NCBI GenBank assembly: GCA_963555705.1
Contig: OY743168.1
Span: 22,016,139 to 22,080,138, forward strand
Source of the DNA: Ligustrum vulgare
Taxonomy: Eukaryota > Streptophyta > Magnoliopsida > Lamiales > Oleaceae
Length of the DNA: 64,000 bases
Reading direction: 5' to 3'
The notes under the pieces were generated by a model, which saw nothing but the letters and a program-made list of their open reading frames with translations, did no database searches and had not been told where the DNA came from. Below are positions 11,972 to 24,118 of the stretch, one piece after another. The translations under genes and the position numbers were made by a program. The stretch's first letter is position 1; the number at the start of each line of letters is the position of its first letter.

Positions 11972-12610
11972 TGGTGGCTATATTGCCACCACACACTTAT
12001 ATTTTACACCACAACTATAATATTTTATTCATTTATAAAAATAGACATAATAAAATCACATAAATAACCTTTTAACTTTCTATCATTAATTTTTTATATA
12101 CACCACAATCTTTCAAATATTTTTCTCTCACTTATTTTTATTTACACTACAATCAGTTTCCCTTAATCTTCTTCTTCATCGTTCCATGTTCCTCCACCAT
12201 CAATCAACACAAGTTTAGGTATCACACACGTACTTACATATATGCATACATCTATGAACAAAAAAGTAAAAAATGCGTATTAGATGCTGCAAAAAGGTGT
12301 GTGTATATTAATTTCCTTAAGCTTATCCGCCTTTGTCTTAATGGAATCAATTTCATCTGCTACTATCTCCATATTTTCACGAAGTGTTTGGTCGATTTTA
12401 CTATAAAGATGGTGGGGGAAGGGGGAGAAGATTAAAAGGGTATGTGTGGTGTACTCTTTCTTCATCTCTTTTTTAACTTTTTTTACATTTGAATTTGTTT
12501 AGGTAATAATTATAAATTAATAGTGGTTTATATATAAAAAATGTGTTTTAAGTTGTGTAAATTTATAATGTGGTGTGGTAAATAAAAACTGTAGTGTAAT
12601 ATATTTACAT
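11972..12610. mobile_element. Mutator-like TIR element, copy 2
   Basis: 639 bp. The left end is TGGTGGCTATATTGCCACCACA and the right end is AATATATTTACAT. Flanking 9-mers are TTACTAAAA (11963-11971) and TTAATAAAA (12611-12619), matching at 8 of 9 bases. The outer 150 bp resemble copies 1 and 3 (ACACCACAAT, TATACACCACAATCT, AATGTGGTGTGGTAAAT), while the middle is unrelated. No coding capacity. Confidence 0.7.
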
Positions 12611-12779
12611 TTAATAAAATAGCAGAGATTCTAGGAATCTTCAATTTCAGCTGAATCAATTGTGATAGATTCTGATTATATATGAATTTGAATTAATATT
12701 TTTTTGGCAGTTTATATAATTTTTAGAAGTTGTTTATGATTAAGTTTTAAAATTAGTGGGTAGCTTAACTCTAAATTTA

Positions 12780-13300
12780 ATTAAGCCACCACGACAGAGT
12801 CACGTCCCTCTCCCTCTCTCAAGTTACTCCTATCTTCCTCGATTGAGATTAGATGAAGCTATGCAGATGCATTTCCTATTTCTCCTCCAGTGATTAGGGA
12901 CGAATCCATCGTACGGCGAGCTAGGCTGGTCGCCGATGGACCGCCAAGCACCACTGTGAATGAAGAAGATGAAGTTTCCATTTCTTTTTCCTTTCCTTGG
13001 CCCAACTGCGTTACTGCTGTGAAAGTGAAACCTAACTACCCAAGCCCAAGCCGGAAAGCCCATAATCCCCAAACCCAATACAACCATTTACCCAACCCAA
13101 ATCCCATTCACTCCTCTCCCGATTCTGATTCGACAAGACAACAACTATTGTGACTTGCTTCCCTTCCCCTTCGATCTGCGGCGCCGCTGAGCTCCAACCA
13201 ACTGACCAAGTTAGGTCGAGGACGACGCAGACGGTCTCTCCAGCTTCTCCCTTCGCTGCCTCTCCAGGCTCCAGCTTCAGATTGCCAAGGACACTAATAT
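12780..13300. other. GC-richer gene-like stretch, not recognised
   Basis: The base composition is like a plant exon or 5' UTR (CCCTCTCCCTCTCTC, then CTGCGGCGCCGCTGAGCTCC). ORFs on both strands are short (plus 12890-13153; minus 12830-13087) and I recognise neither. It may belong to the lysine-rich gene remnant just downstream or be a separate relic. Confidence 0.3.
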
Positions 13301-13387
13301 CGTCATAATTAAATCAACACTAACAAAATTTAAAAACAAATTTCAAGTCAAACAAATTTAAAACTTTAAATGCAACTCCATTACCTT

Positions 13388-14650
13388 AGGAATATAAGCA
13401 TCATCATCCAATGACTGGACTTCTTTAACTTCATCATCTGCAGTCTTTTTTTTTTTTTTTTTTTTTTTGAGATTCTGTTCTTCTTTGCAGAAGATGCATC
13501 ATGCTTATTGCTCTTCCGTTTTTTGCTTTTATGGACTTCTTGCAATTTAAGGGGAAAAGGGGAAAAATGTATGCCACAAATACAGAAGTATCATATTATG
13601 AAACGTAATGAAATATATTATGAAACTTAAACAACTTAACCTTAGTGTATATTTTCAGCATCGAGAAACTACTAAAACCTTAGGCCATGTTCTCTTTGCT
13701 GTTTTGAGGCCGTTTTCTGTTTTTATTTTCTAAAACACTAAAAACGCGTTCTCTTTATCATTTTCGAAAACGCATTTGAGAAAACAAAAAAAAGATTTGT
13801 ACACAAAACGCCCAAAACCTCGTTTTGGACGTTTTGTGTGTATTTCAACAAAAAATGTTCAAAACGCGGAAAACGCATTTTGAGATTTTTTTTTTTAAAA
13901 GAATTATCCTAACTTGGAACTAAGCTTAATATAAAGTTTTTTTTATTTTTTATTTTTATAGAATTATCCTATTTTGGAACTAAGCCTAAACAAAGATTTT
14001 TTTTTTTTTTTTTTGAGAATTATCCTAATTTGGAATTAAGCTTAAATAAAATTTTATTGAATTTAATACCAACATTAAAAAAAAAAAATAAGTGAAAATT
14101 CTTGTTATATTTCAAAAAATGTCTTGATAAATGGACTCTGGTGGTAGTATTCTGCAAAATTTCAAACAGAACGTGTTTTCCAACTTTTCATTTTCAAAAA
14201 CAGTTTTCGGAAATGACAGACCAAACGCATTTTCAGCAAATTTGAAAAAAAAAATAAAAACGGGAAATACAAAACATTTTCGAAAATGAAAATTCAAAAT
14301 AAAATACAAACAGAACGCCACCTTAGAGTATAGTGCATTGTATGGTACTTTATTAAAATACACTTGATAATTTATTATAAAACATATGATACTTAATACC
14401 ATAACTAGACCTTAAAGAATAAGGGTTGTAAAACTATTTACCTGTTCTAAAACCTGCTTCCTGATGTTCATTTTTCTAGAACTGATCCTTTTTAAAGACT
14501 GCAAGTGAATAAATCCAACACACTGTGAGATATTTCGATACAGACTTGGTTTAACACACAATGTGATGGTATAAATTAACACTTACACTGAGCACAGGGC
14601 CATCCTCTTCAGTTTCTTTTGTCTGTTTCTTCTTCCTTCTCGAGACGTGC
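13388..14650 (-). pseudogene. Exon remnants of a lysine-rich, nuclear-type protein
   Basis: Three probable minus-strand exons. Exon A (about 14650-14587) encodes a basic run (SRRKKKQTKETEEDG) and ends at a GTAAGT donor. Exon B (14498-14442) has a TTGCAG acceptor and a GTAAAT donor, and joins A without a frame change (SLKRISSRKMNIRKQVLEQ). Exon C (about 13545-13388) encodes KSKKRKSN, a polylysine run made by a tract of more than 20 A bases, then ADDEVKEVQSLDDDAYIPK, before a GTAATG donor. The residues before and after the A tract are in different frames, so the tract has probably slipped. A Harbinger-type element sits in the intron between B and C. The composition suggests a nuclear or nucleolar protein, but I cannot assign a family. 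Confidence 0.35.
13683..14322. mobile_element. PIF/Harbinger-type TIR element, copy 1
   Basis: 640 bp with ends GGCCATGTTCTCTTTG and CAAACAGAACGCCACC, flanked by TTA on both sides (13680-13682, 14323-14325). The 3-bp TTA duplication and G-initial TIRs are typical of Harbinger/Tourist elements. The inside is rich in AAAACG/CGTTTT, and related sequence recurs at 25582-26636. No transposase. Confidence 0.7.
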
Positions 14651-14802
14651 TTCAATTACCTATTTTTCATTAGAACTAATTGTAAAAAAATTGTAGATTT
14701 CGATGATGATTTAATAAATTTCTTCTTCTCGTAGTAACCATTGGCAGATAACTTGGAGATGCCTTCGAAAAGGGGAAGAAATTGTGCGAAACTAGAATGA
14801 AG

Positions 14803-15135
14803 AAGAAGAAGAAGAAATCGCTTGCAGTGAGAGAGATCATGTCGATTATTTTTTGGAAGAACTCTAGAAATTGTTTGAAGATGGAGTTGTTTATGATTTG
14901 GAAGAACCCTAGATATCGTTTGAAAGCGGGAACAGTTTCTGCCTTCGAAAGCGGGAGCGGTTACTGAAGAAGAAGAAGAAGATACTACTTGCATTGGGAG
15001 AGATGGTGTCGACTTTTTTTTGCAAGAACTCTACAAATTGTTCGAAGATGGAGCGGTTTATGATTCTGGAAGAACCCTATAAATCGATCGACAAGGGGAG
15101 CTGTTCCTCCCTTCGAAAGCGGGAGCGATTGCAGT
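14803..15135 (+). repeat. Tandem duplication, about 165 bp per unit
   Basis: Two adjacent units (14803-14965 and 14968-15135). Each runs GAAGAAGAAGAAGA, then GAGAGAT, then GAAGATGGAG, then GAAGAACCCTA, then CCTTCGAAAGCGGGAGCG. They are diverged, so the duplication is old. Part of a third degenerate unit may precede it at 14763. Confidence 0.65.
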
Positions 15136-15179
15136 TTCTTCTTTCGAAGTGGGATATCTGTGGAAGGTACGTATACACC

Positions 15180-16830
15180 CAAAATTAAAACTTAAATCTA
15201 AATATACAATTTTATCCATGTGAGTATTTTTAAGTAAAATTTACCCCTACAGTATTTTTAAGTTATGGTAAAAAATAAGGGTACACAATGCAATATTCCC
15301 AAAATAAATTAAAGAGTTCATTGAGCCACAAGCCGGCCCAATTCTTCAATTCTCATTTGCAATTTTACAGTCCATAGCTCCAAAGCTATAATCTTCAGTC
15401 CAAATGCCAAATTCCAATATGTAGTGATCCAATTAAATATTCCAGCTCATTGTAAAATTCGGTCCACATTGCAATGGCCTAGCTGTTTAGCCCACATTGC
15501 AATTAATCAAAGAAAAAATTAGTCCATTCACCCCCTACTTTACATGTTTCGGTTTCTTACCTCCCAGTGTATATAATTTTGATATTTGCCCAAGATAATA
15601 AAAGATATATGATATATACCACCTAATTCAAATTGTGAAAATTTAAGTTTCTAACAGATTTACAGAGAATCCCGCGTCAGTATTAACACTCCTGATTTCT
15701 CTCCGAAGAATTTATGGTGGAATGAAACTAATTACAAATCAAAATCCAATTCCCAATGATTGTCATCATCATACCTTCAGAACCAATCTACCAATGAAAA
15801 TAATTCTTAGTCCAATTCACAATATCAATTCAAGATAATCCCAAAAAATGAGAAATTAACATCTATATGCCCAAACTCCACTTATATTTAAATTATGTCC
15901 CAAAAACATTGACGCTCTACGTGTTCCATCGAGTTTCCGATCCATTTAAAATTTTTGATAAGCACGTAGCTTCTCAATATTTTATACACATAGTATTTTT
16001 CTTAAAATACTAAAATGTGGATAAAAATAGCCACATCGTGCCAAGCACGAAAAATGAGAACATGTCATAATGGATCACAAAATCAAGTCAAAGCACAACC
16101 CTACTAAAGAATGTGGGAACACGATAACAGTTAAAATCAGAAAAAATTTGACATCAAATCTTATTTTTCTGACTTAAAAATAATTTTCAAAACATTATTT
16201 ACAACCAGATGGGACATAAATACTTCCTAAGCATTTTTCAAAATAATTTGGAAGCACAAAAAAAAAATTAATTACCTCCCACTGGTAATAGAGTCCCTAA
16301 ATAAATTTTCTAAATTTAAAAAAAAATGTTCAGAATTTAATTTAAAGTCCAATTACAAATTTCAAAAAATAATATCCCATGAAATTATATACAAAGAGTA
16401 ATAGGAACCAATATGGAATTTTGAAAATTGGACTATCAAGGACCGAACAATAATTTATAAAAACTATAATTTTTTAGGTCCAACATAAAATTTTAGAAAT
16501 TCAGAGACGAATCTGCACTTTTCAAAAAACTTATAGAAGCTTATATGGCATTTTCAGATTTTCAGGAGCCAATATGAAATAATCAGAATTTTCAGGATCG
16601 ATATGAAAATTTTCAGATTCTTAAGGTTCAATCTGAAATTTTCAGAAATTCTATGACCAATATGAGAATTTTCACAGATTCTAGTATCAAACTGAACATT
16701 TTCAGAATTATAGGGTCAAATATAGCATTTTTCGGAATCACAGGGATAAATCCAAAAATTTCAGAAATTTCATAACAGCCCCTGTTTTCTTCTCCAAACC
16801 CAATTAAATTTTCATATTCTTCTCCAAAGT
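15180..16830. other. Non-coding stretch with a degenerate minisatellite
   Basis: No gene. From about 16430 to 16780 a unit of roughly 35-40 bp is repeated with much variation, recognisable by recurring ATTTTCAGA, GGATC and CAATATGAA words. The rest is AT-rich with no clear features. Confidence 0.45.
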
Positions 16831-17880
16831 TTTGTCCTTTTTTTTTGGGATAATTGCACCATATACTATCTTTTTATCATCAATTGCAAAAATCCTTGTA
16901 CTACGAAAAAATTTGAAAAATACGTTAGTTTCTTCCCCGACGCCGACTTCCTCTACATTGCTGCTGCCTGTTGCTACTCATTTTCTTCCTTCTTCTTCTT
17001 CTTCTTCTTCCCCACCAAACCACCATCACAACACCACGCTGCCGCTGCCGCCACCACCACCACGGCACCACCGAACCATCACCATCCCCTTCCCCACCGA
17101 AACAAATGTGTGCGAAGGAGATCGGTAAAGAGAACTGTAGAAATTCGATTTCAGTGATAAAGTAAAGTTGTAGAAACCTTCGGCACTCCCAGCTGGAACT
17201 GTGAGATGTGATAAGCACGGGGACCCAACTGGACGCCGGTGAGAAAACAGGACAACTGAGCATAGAAGTTCGGCTGGAGAAATCTAAAACGTCAGTGGTG
17301 GTGGCTCGATGGTGGTTGATGCGAGTGGTAGTGGTTGATGCGGGGGTGGTGAATCGAAAATCAACCGGTGAGGCTGAGGAGTGGGTCGTGACTTTTGGTG
17401 AAGATGATGATCGGAGAGTAGAAAGTGAATGAAAAGTGTTTAAAGTTATGATTGAGACCAAATATCATAAAAATTATGTATAGTATCATGATGTGATACC
17501 AAAATTCCGTCCTAAGTATCATAGAAATTTGAAAAAGTTTCATATTATGATACTAAAAATTGAAAGTATCACAAGTGATACTTTAAAAGTATCATAAGAT
17601 ACTTTAAAAGTATCACAACATGATACTTGACGAAAACAGTATTTTTCAGTAAAAAAAAACAAATTGAAGTATTTTTCAGTTTTTTTAAAAATGAAGTAAA
17701 TTTCAATTATGATACAAAAAGTTAGGTATTTATGCAAACACCCCTTTTTTTTTCTCTTGAATTACGATGACACCATGTCAAATTTCAATTTGAATTTCAA
17801 ATGGTGCAGCGTCGGCTGACACCAATTTTGAACCTTATTTTTTTTGGCCTTCATTTTTTTTCTTTCCTCTATTTGGTAAA
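16831..17880. other. GC-richer patch followed by palindromic AT sequence, no gene recognised
   Basis: From 16930 to 17440 the sequence is rich in CCACC/GGTGG and CTT runs, giving low-complexity ORFs on both strands (for example minus 16925-17461). None resembles a known domain. At 17565-17640 GATACTTTAAAAGTATCA-type palindromes occur back to back. Confidence 0.4.
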
Positions 17881-19181
17881 AATGCTAATAATAACACGAC
17901 AAATTATTTCAAATAATGAAGTTTGAAATAGTAAAATTTTTCAGAATATAAGGTTAAAAATAGAGAATTTTTTTTAGTTTATTTGTAGATTATTTTATTT
18001 GTAAAATGTGGCAAAACATGAGTTTTGAAAAAAAAAATTATGTTTTGCATAAGTGGAGAGAGAATGTGTGTGGTTAAAAAATAGTTTAAGAAATTATATT
18101 ATTTTTAAATTGATTTATAAATTGTAATAATTGTAGTAAAAAGATAAGCTTATATTTATGTAATTTATACAATGTTTATTTCATCTTGATATTCATGATT
18201 CAAAATATCATTTACCACACATTCTACAAAAATTTTACAAACCACATAATTTGAAATGACGGGCCTATTTTATTTTCTCATGATAATTTTTAATACACGT
18301 ACAATTATTAAATTTCTACCACACTTACTACAAAAATTTTACAAATCACATTTTTTGAAATATTAATTTTTTCAGAATGTAAGGTTAAAAGTATAAAAAA
18401 ATTTAGTTTCAATATAGATTATTTTATTAGTAAAATGTTGCAGAAAATGAGTTTTGAAAAAAAAAAGTAATACTTTGAATAAGTATAGAGAAATGTGTGT
18501 AGTTAAAAAGTGGTTTAAGAAATTATGTTGTTTATAAATTGATTTATAAATTATAATAATTGCATTAAAAAAACATAAGCTTATATTTATCTAATTTATA
18601 CAATGTCTATTTTTTTCTTGATATTCATTATTCAAAATATCATTTACCACAATTCTATAAAAATTTAACAAATTACATTATTTGAAATGACGGATATCAA
18701 ATATGGCGCTAACAATAACGCGACACATTATTTCAAATAATGAAGCTTGAAATAGTAAATTTTTTCAGAATGTAAGGTTAAAAGTAGAGATTTTTTTTTT
18801 TAAAATTTATTTATAGATTATTTTATTGGTGAAATATGACAAAACATGAGTTTCGAAAGAAAAAAAAAACTATGTTTTGCATAAGTGGAGAGAAAATGGG
18901 TGTGATTTAAAAAATAGTTTAAGAAATTATGTTGTTTATTAATTAAATTATTAATTGTAATAATTACAAAAAAAATATAAGCTTATATTTATCTAATTTA
19001 TGCAATGTCTATTTCATCTTGATATTCTTGATTCAAAATATCATTTACCTCACATTCTACAAAAATTTTAGAAGCCATGTTTTACACTAATAAAATAATT
19101 TACACATAAACTAAAAAGAATTCTCTATTTTTTTTTTTTAGAAATTATATGTTTTTTATATTATGGAAAGCGAAGAAGTAT
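17880..19181. repeat. AT-rich tandem repeat block, about 400-430 bp per unit
   Basis: Three diverged copies are marked by AAGCTTATATTTAT near 18145, 18577 and 18978 and by GATTCAAAATATCATTTACC downstream of each. Shared words include TTTCAGAATGTAAGGTTAAAA, GATTATTTTATT and AAGTGGAGAGA. Part of the unit continues after the CACTA element at 24403-24760, so the element inserted into this array. Confidence 0.7.
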
Positions 19182-19296
19182 TCGCACTAGTACAAAATCG
19201 CGCATAAAAAATGGGGAATACGCGTCGTTTTATGTAACAACCGATGCCAATTGAAAACGCGGTGACAATTTTGTAAATAATTTTTAAGTAAAGACG

Positions 19297-19408
19297 TCGG
19301 TTCAAGAGGAACCGACTCCTAAAACCCGGTTTTGGGCGTCGGTTCAATAGAAACCGACGCCCAAAATCGGTTTTGGGCGTCGGTTTCTATTGAACCGACG
19401 CCCAAAGG
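19297..19408. repeat. Left subterminal inverted repeats of the CACTA element
   Basis: Alternating GTCGGTT and AACCGAC words. Within it 19342-19408 is a near-perfect palindrome: TTGGGCGTCGGTTC, then a short central part, then GAACCGACGCCCAA. CACTA transposase accessory proteins bind repeated subterminal motifs; these are the likely sites. Confidence 0.8.
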
Positions 19409-19439
19409 GCTTCGGTTCCCCACCTTTTAATTTGTATAA

Positions 19440-19600
19440 TCCCCGCGCGTAACTCACTTCACACTCGAAACTCTCTCCACGCCCAAACTCTCTCCACCCT
19501 CTCCACGCCCGTCGCTGCCACCGCCCGTCGTCGCCCCGCCCGTCGCTGCCAACGCCCGTCGCCGCCCCGCCCAGTCGTCGCGCCGCAAGGTGACCTTAAA
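19440..19600 (+). promoter_or_regulatory. GC-rich leader of the CACTA gene with CGCCCGTCGC repeats
   Basis: A GC-rich stretch containing repeated CGCCCGTCGC(TGCCA) units and CTCTCCAC runs ends in GCCGCAAGGTGACC, which could be a 5' UTR exon followed by a GT donor. The position upstream of the coding exons suggests the promoter/leader, but no transcription evidence is available. Confidence 0.35.
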
Positions 19601-19627
19601 TCTCTACCCCTACTTAGTTTTTGTATA

Positions 19628-19628
19628 A

Positions 19629-19671
<43 letters not shown>

Positions 19672-19727
19672 TGTATATATATATATATCTATGTGTGTAT
19701 GTGCGTGTATGTATATCTTTGTGTGTC

Positions 19728-19768
<41 letters not shown>

Positions 19769-19848
19769 TTTTGTGTGTGTGTATATATATATATATATAT
19801 CTGTGTGTATGTATATCTTTGTGTATTTATATATATATATATATATAA
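19628..19848. repeat. Compound (TG)n/(TA)n microsatellite
   Basis: Long TG runs alternate with TA runs over about 220 bp. Three frames therefore look open (Cys-Val and Ile-Tyr repeats), but they are not genes. It lies inside the CACTA element, upstream of its gene. Confidence 0.95.
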
Positions 19849-20470
19849 TTGATTTATTATTTATCAAGTTAATTGGTTTTTTTGAATATATATTATTGAT
19901 TTGAAGTTAGTAGATTGATATACAATAATATTTGATTTATTGGAGTTAAGTTATGCAATCTTAGTTTGATTTTTAAAAGTTGAGAATTGATTTTGGATTA
20001 ATGTTGGAGTAGTAGATGATGTTGAAGTTTGATTGGAGTTGCGTTTGAGTTTTGAATATGTCGATGGTGAATAATTTGGTTTTATTGTAGTATTTTCATT
20101 TCCCCTATAGGTTGGCTAAGTCCAATTTACGGAGGAGACTCTGCCGAAATTTTCGTAAAATTTTACAAATAAAAAATGAAAATTATAATTTAAGGTGACT
20201 GTCACTCGTACAAAATTGTCCATACTAAAAAAATAACTATATAAAATACAATCATCCTTGTAAACTTTTAATCTTTTAATTATATCTTCACATATAGGTC
20301 GTAAATTATCTTATTTGATTCCAACTAATAAACTTTCTTGTATTCTTTATATATGCGCTATACATTGTTAATATTATTTGTGATCTTGATAACAATAATT
20401 TGATATATATATTTCTAACATGAATATTGATTGTCATATGTGCAGGTACGTATTATATTGTTTTAATATA

Positions 20471-21418
20471 ATGGCGGAGTCTTCAAGTTCTTCAGACGAT
20501 CATAGTACTGCCCAAACAAAAAGGACAAGAGGGCCGACTATGTGTAAGAAAATTAAGAAGGCAGGGCAAGAAATCAATGTTATTGAATTCGATGAAAAAA
20601 ATAGGCCGATCGGACCAGGAAAGAATAATTTCAAAGCTTTTATAGGGTCTTTGGTCCGTATTCACGTTGACATAAACATCAGTGATTGGCACAAAGTGGA
20701 TCAAGGCCTTAAGGATATGATGTGGGAAGAAATCAAGGTACTATCACTTTATACATAATGAATTGAACATTAATCGTAATATTATTTATAACATCGCATA
20801 TTATCCTTATCTTTCAGAAGGAGTTCAACATCCCCGATGATCGTCGTCTGAAATCAAGTGTTTTGAAAGTTGCGGGGATGCGATGGAAAGATTTTAAGAC
20901 AAGGCTGGTTCATAAGTACATTACACATGACCACCCAAAATATAAATCCCCTACGCAGCTTTATGATTTCTTATCTGAAGAGCAATGGGAGTTGTTCAAG
21001 AAAGAACGACAAACAGAGCAATTTCAGGTATATTGAAATGTACGCATATGATTTATTGAGTTGAAAAACTAAAAATATATTATTTTATTCAGGAGAAAAG
21101 TAAGAAGGCTAGAGATAGTCAAATGCGAAATGAGCATCCCCATTATTTGGGCTCAGCAGGTTATGTGGGGATGAAGCCACAATGGCTAATAAGCGACCCA
21201 TTATCTTCTAGCACTTCATGTGACATGATTAGCTCCTCAATTGTAAGCGAGGATCGCAGTTTAGATTGGGTTCGAGCTAGATCAAAAAAGAAAGAAGATG
21301 GAACTTACTACATCCCCAACGAGAAAACTAGAGGGGTGTTTGACAAAATTGTAAGTATATCTTCCCGGTTTTTCATATTTTCAATTCAAATTTACTTTAA
21401 TACTTGTATTTAGTTTTC

Positions 21419-21463
<45 letters not shown>

Positions 21464-23800
21464 TAAACAGGTAGAAAAAGCCGAGCAGGCCACACAGGGG
21501 ACATTTGTGGCAAGTAGGCAACATGATATTTTAAGTGAAGCCCTTGGGAAGGAGGATCATCCTGGTAGGGTGAGGGGGTATGGCGTGTATGTCACCACGA
21601 TGGATGTTTACGGCAAGCCGGACGATTACCTCAGACGATCTTGTGGGGTTGTTTCAGTAGATGACATTAAGGAGATAATCAGGCACGATATGGAGGATAG
21701 CATTACCGAGAAGGTCAGGCGTCAAACCATGTCGGAGATGCAAAGTAAATTCGACAGTATGCAAAGTGCGTACCATAGTATGCAGAGTAAATACGATGCT
21801 ATCCTCCAGCGCTTGGGCCTAAATGTTGATGCCGAGGTGGACGTAACTCCACACCCCTGACCTCTAACTCGGAGCAGTTGTCATTCCGTGAATCCAGACC
21901 CATTTGATGGGCTTCAGGTACTTAATGCTAAATTATTTAAGTTTTTTTTTTAATATTGCTTATTTCATTTCAAATGGAAAGTGATGACTTATATGTTCAA
22001 TTATATATGTTGAAAAATAGAAGCCGATTCTTTGTCATCTCGCCGTAAGTCATGATGGTGAGAAACAAATAGTGGCCAGCGGAATGGTTTATCCGTCCGG
22101 AGCCGACACTGTGGTGCATCATCAACCACTCTGGCTTGATCATGTGAAGGTGTCCGTTGACCATGTCGTAGATGGTGCGGAAGCGTTCTATCTTCCAGTG
22201 CCATCTCAACATCACACCACGGTGGGGGAAGGTATTGGAAGTTTTTTTCAATGGACGAAGGAGTTGGTTATTTTTGGAGAGGTAATAATGTTTAGTTACA
22301 TAAAAGATTATGTCGATATTAATTTCTTTTAAAATTGTGTTAGAAGTGTTATAATGATAAAAATTGTCTTCTTGCAGGAAGAGGCACCGAAAAAGCTAAA
22401 AAAATCTAACGAACGGAAAAAGCCTCAAAGTTTTGAATTGTCATCTACCCAGCGACCTGCAATTGTCGACGATGAGACGTTACAACGTCTAGGTGACAAA
22501 TGCAAAATGTTGAACACTCTCGTCCTTCAATTGCCTGTTGGTGATGACTTCTACCAGGTGCCCATAGATGCCTCTGTGTTCAACTGTGCATTCGACGATG
22601 GTATTTTTGTTACAGTCGGAGACATCACCGATTTGCTAACGTTGCAATGGTTGGATACATCTATCTTACAAATATTTTCATTGTAAGAATTCTGATCAGA
22701 AATTATAACTTGATTTTAAATCATTATTTTATTTATATTTATTGGTTTAATTATTTTTAGGTACCTCCATGAGATGTGTCATGAATACGGTATTGAATCA
22801 ATTGGATTCATGTCTCCGACACACATTGCATCGGTTTCGATAAGAACAAATGCAGATGGTGTTGTAACTTACATGGACAGCACCATGAGGGCAATGCAAA
22901 GTAAGAAGTTCATTATAGCACCGTATTTTCAGGAGTAAGACCACTGACATTCTCTCTTTTTTTACCTAATTTGAATCATATATGTTTAAAGTTGTATTTA
23001 CACGTTCATAATACGTAGGAACCACTGGATGTTGCTAGTGATTTCTCCTCAGAAGAATACGGTGTACTTCTTGGATTCAGCTGGTGCATGTAAGCGTGAC
23101 TTAGATATCAAGCCGCTATTGAATACGTAAGTTATGATAATTTTTCATGAAATAATTGTGGAGTTGTGATGAAATTGATTGTGGAGTTGTGGTAAAATTG
23201 ATGAATTTCTGTTGTGATTGTTGAGAATTTATTTCAATAGCAACTTGACTCTTTACAGGTTAGATAAGTTCAATTTATAGGGGAGGCTCTGCCAAAATTT
23301 CTGTAGAAAATTTAGAGTATTTTTTTTTTGGTAACTTGTTCATATAATTTATTAAAATTTTAGGGCTTTCAAAATGTATTGGGCCCAAGGAGGTGTTAGG
23401 ACGAAAGGCAATACAACGTGGCTAAAAATAAAGGTACGAAAACACATTTAAAATTTATTGTAATGTTTTGAATTATTTTCATATTCTATTAAGTTTGATT
23501 ATTCATTTTAGTTTTCAATGTGAAAATTTCAGTGTCCTCAACAACCTGGTGGTTCTGAGTGTGGCTATTACGTTATGAGAAATATGTATGAGATAGTCAC
23601 AGAACACTTCCAGCTTCCTTCGTTAGAAAAGGTATAAGTAATTTAAATGAGAGTTTTTAATTAAGACTTTATATTTTATTATAAAATAACTAATAATATG
23701 TTTTGATTGTTTGTAGGCATTTAAAAAATACTACTCAACGGAGGAAATCTTTGAGATTCAAAATTTATGGGCCAAATATTTCGTTGATAGGTGTGTGTAA
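20471..23800 (+). CDS. CACTA-carried Transposase_24 plus Ulp1-like protease gene (one in-frame stop)
   Basis: Eleven exons with GT-AG introns: 20471-20737, 20818-21027, 21093-21350, 21471-21917, 22021-22281, 22378-22682, 22761-22934, 23019-23126, 23364-23433, 23533-23631, 23717-23800. Their lengths sum to 2283 nt, an exact multiple of three, and every junction keeps frame. Exons 1-2 encode the plant Ptta/En/Spm Transposase_24 region (INVIEFDEKNRPIG, GSLVRIHVDINISDW, RWKDF). Exon 4 has a coiled-coil-like MQSKFDSMQSAYHSMQSKYD. Exons 7-11 form an Ulp1/C48 cysteine protease: His in NHWMLLV, Asp in YFLDSAG, Gln and Cys in CPQQPGGSECGYYVMR. A single TGA at 21858-21860 interrupts exon 4; without it the protein would be about 760 residues. 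Family knowledge suggests a DNA-binding accessory role plus a SUMO-type protease; the actual substrate is unknown. Confidence 0.8.
21858..21860 (+). other. In-frame TGA in exon 4 of the CACTA gene
   Basis: The frame stays open after the TGA up to a GT donor at 21918, and exon 5 resumes in phase. This marks it as a premature stop rather than the true end. As written the first product would be about 374 residues and lack the protease. Confidence 0.7.
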
Positions 23801-23954
23801 AATGACGCGTATCCAAACTTAAATTTACATATTTGTATAATAAAACAACAATCTTGTATATATAATTGTTCTCTATTTAATTTTATTATGTATATGTCGA
23901 TTATATGTATATTTGATGATGCGCATGTGGAAAATGTTCAAGTCATCGCGGGCC

Positions 23955-24085
23955 ACGTCCAAATGACTGCAGGTCATATAACCTGCAGCGGCCTTAGGTG
24001 AATACCTGCAGCGGCCTGGGTCACTGCGGCCATGAACTGCAGCGGCCTTAGGTGAATACCTGCAGCGGCCTGGGTCACTGCAGGT
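23955..24085. repeat. Tandem repeat near the CACTA right end
   Basis: CTGCAGCGGCCTTAGGTGAATAC and CTGCAGCGGCCTGGGTCACTGC modules alternate, giving about two 60-bp copies. It lies between the gene and the right subterminal palindrome. Confidence 0.75.
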
Positions 24086-24118
24086 GTGAAAACGGGAAAA
24101 CAAAAAATAAATAAATAA

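Noticed and set aside
11955..11975. TCTATATATTACTAAAA as a Helitron 5' end beside Mutator-like copy 2
   Set aside because: Similar in style only; no 3' hairpin/CTAG end was found downstream.
16925..17461. 178-residue minus-strand ORF
   Set aside because: Low-complexity Arg/Ser/Thr composition from CCACC and CTT runs; no domain and no splice context.
19621..19904. Cys-Val/Ile-Tyr ORFs
   Set aside because: Artefacts of the TG/TA microsatellite in the CACTA element.
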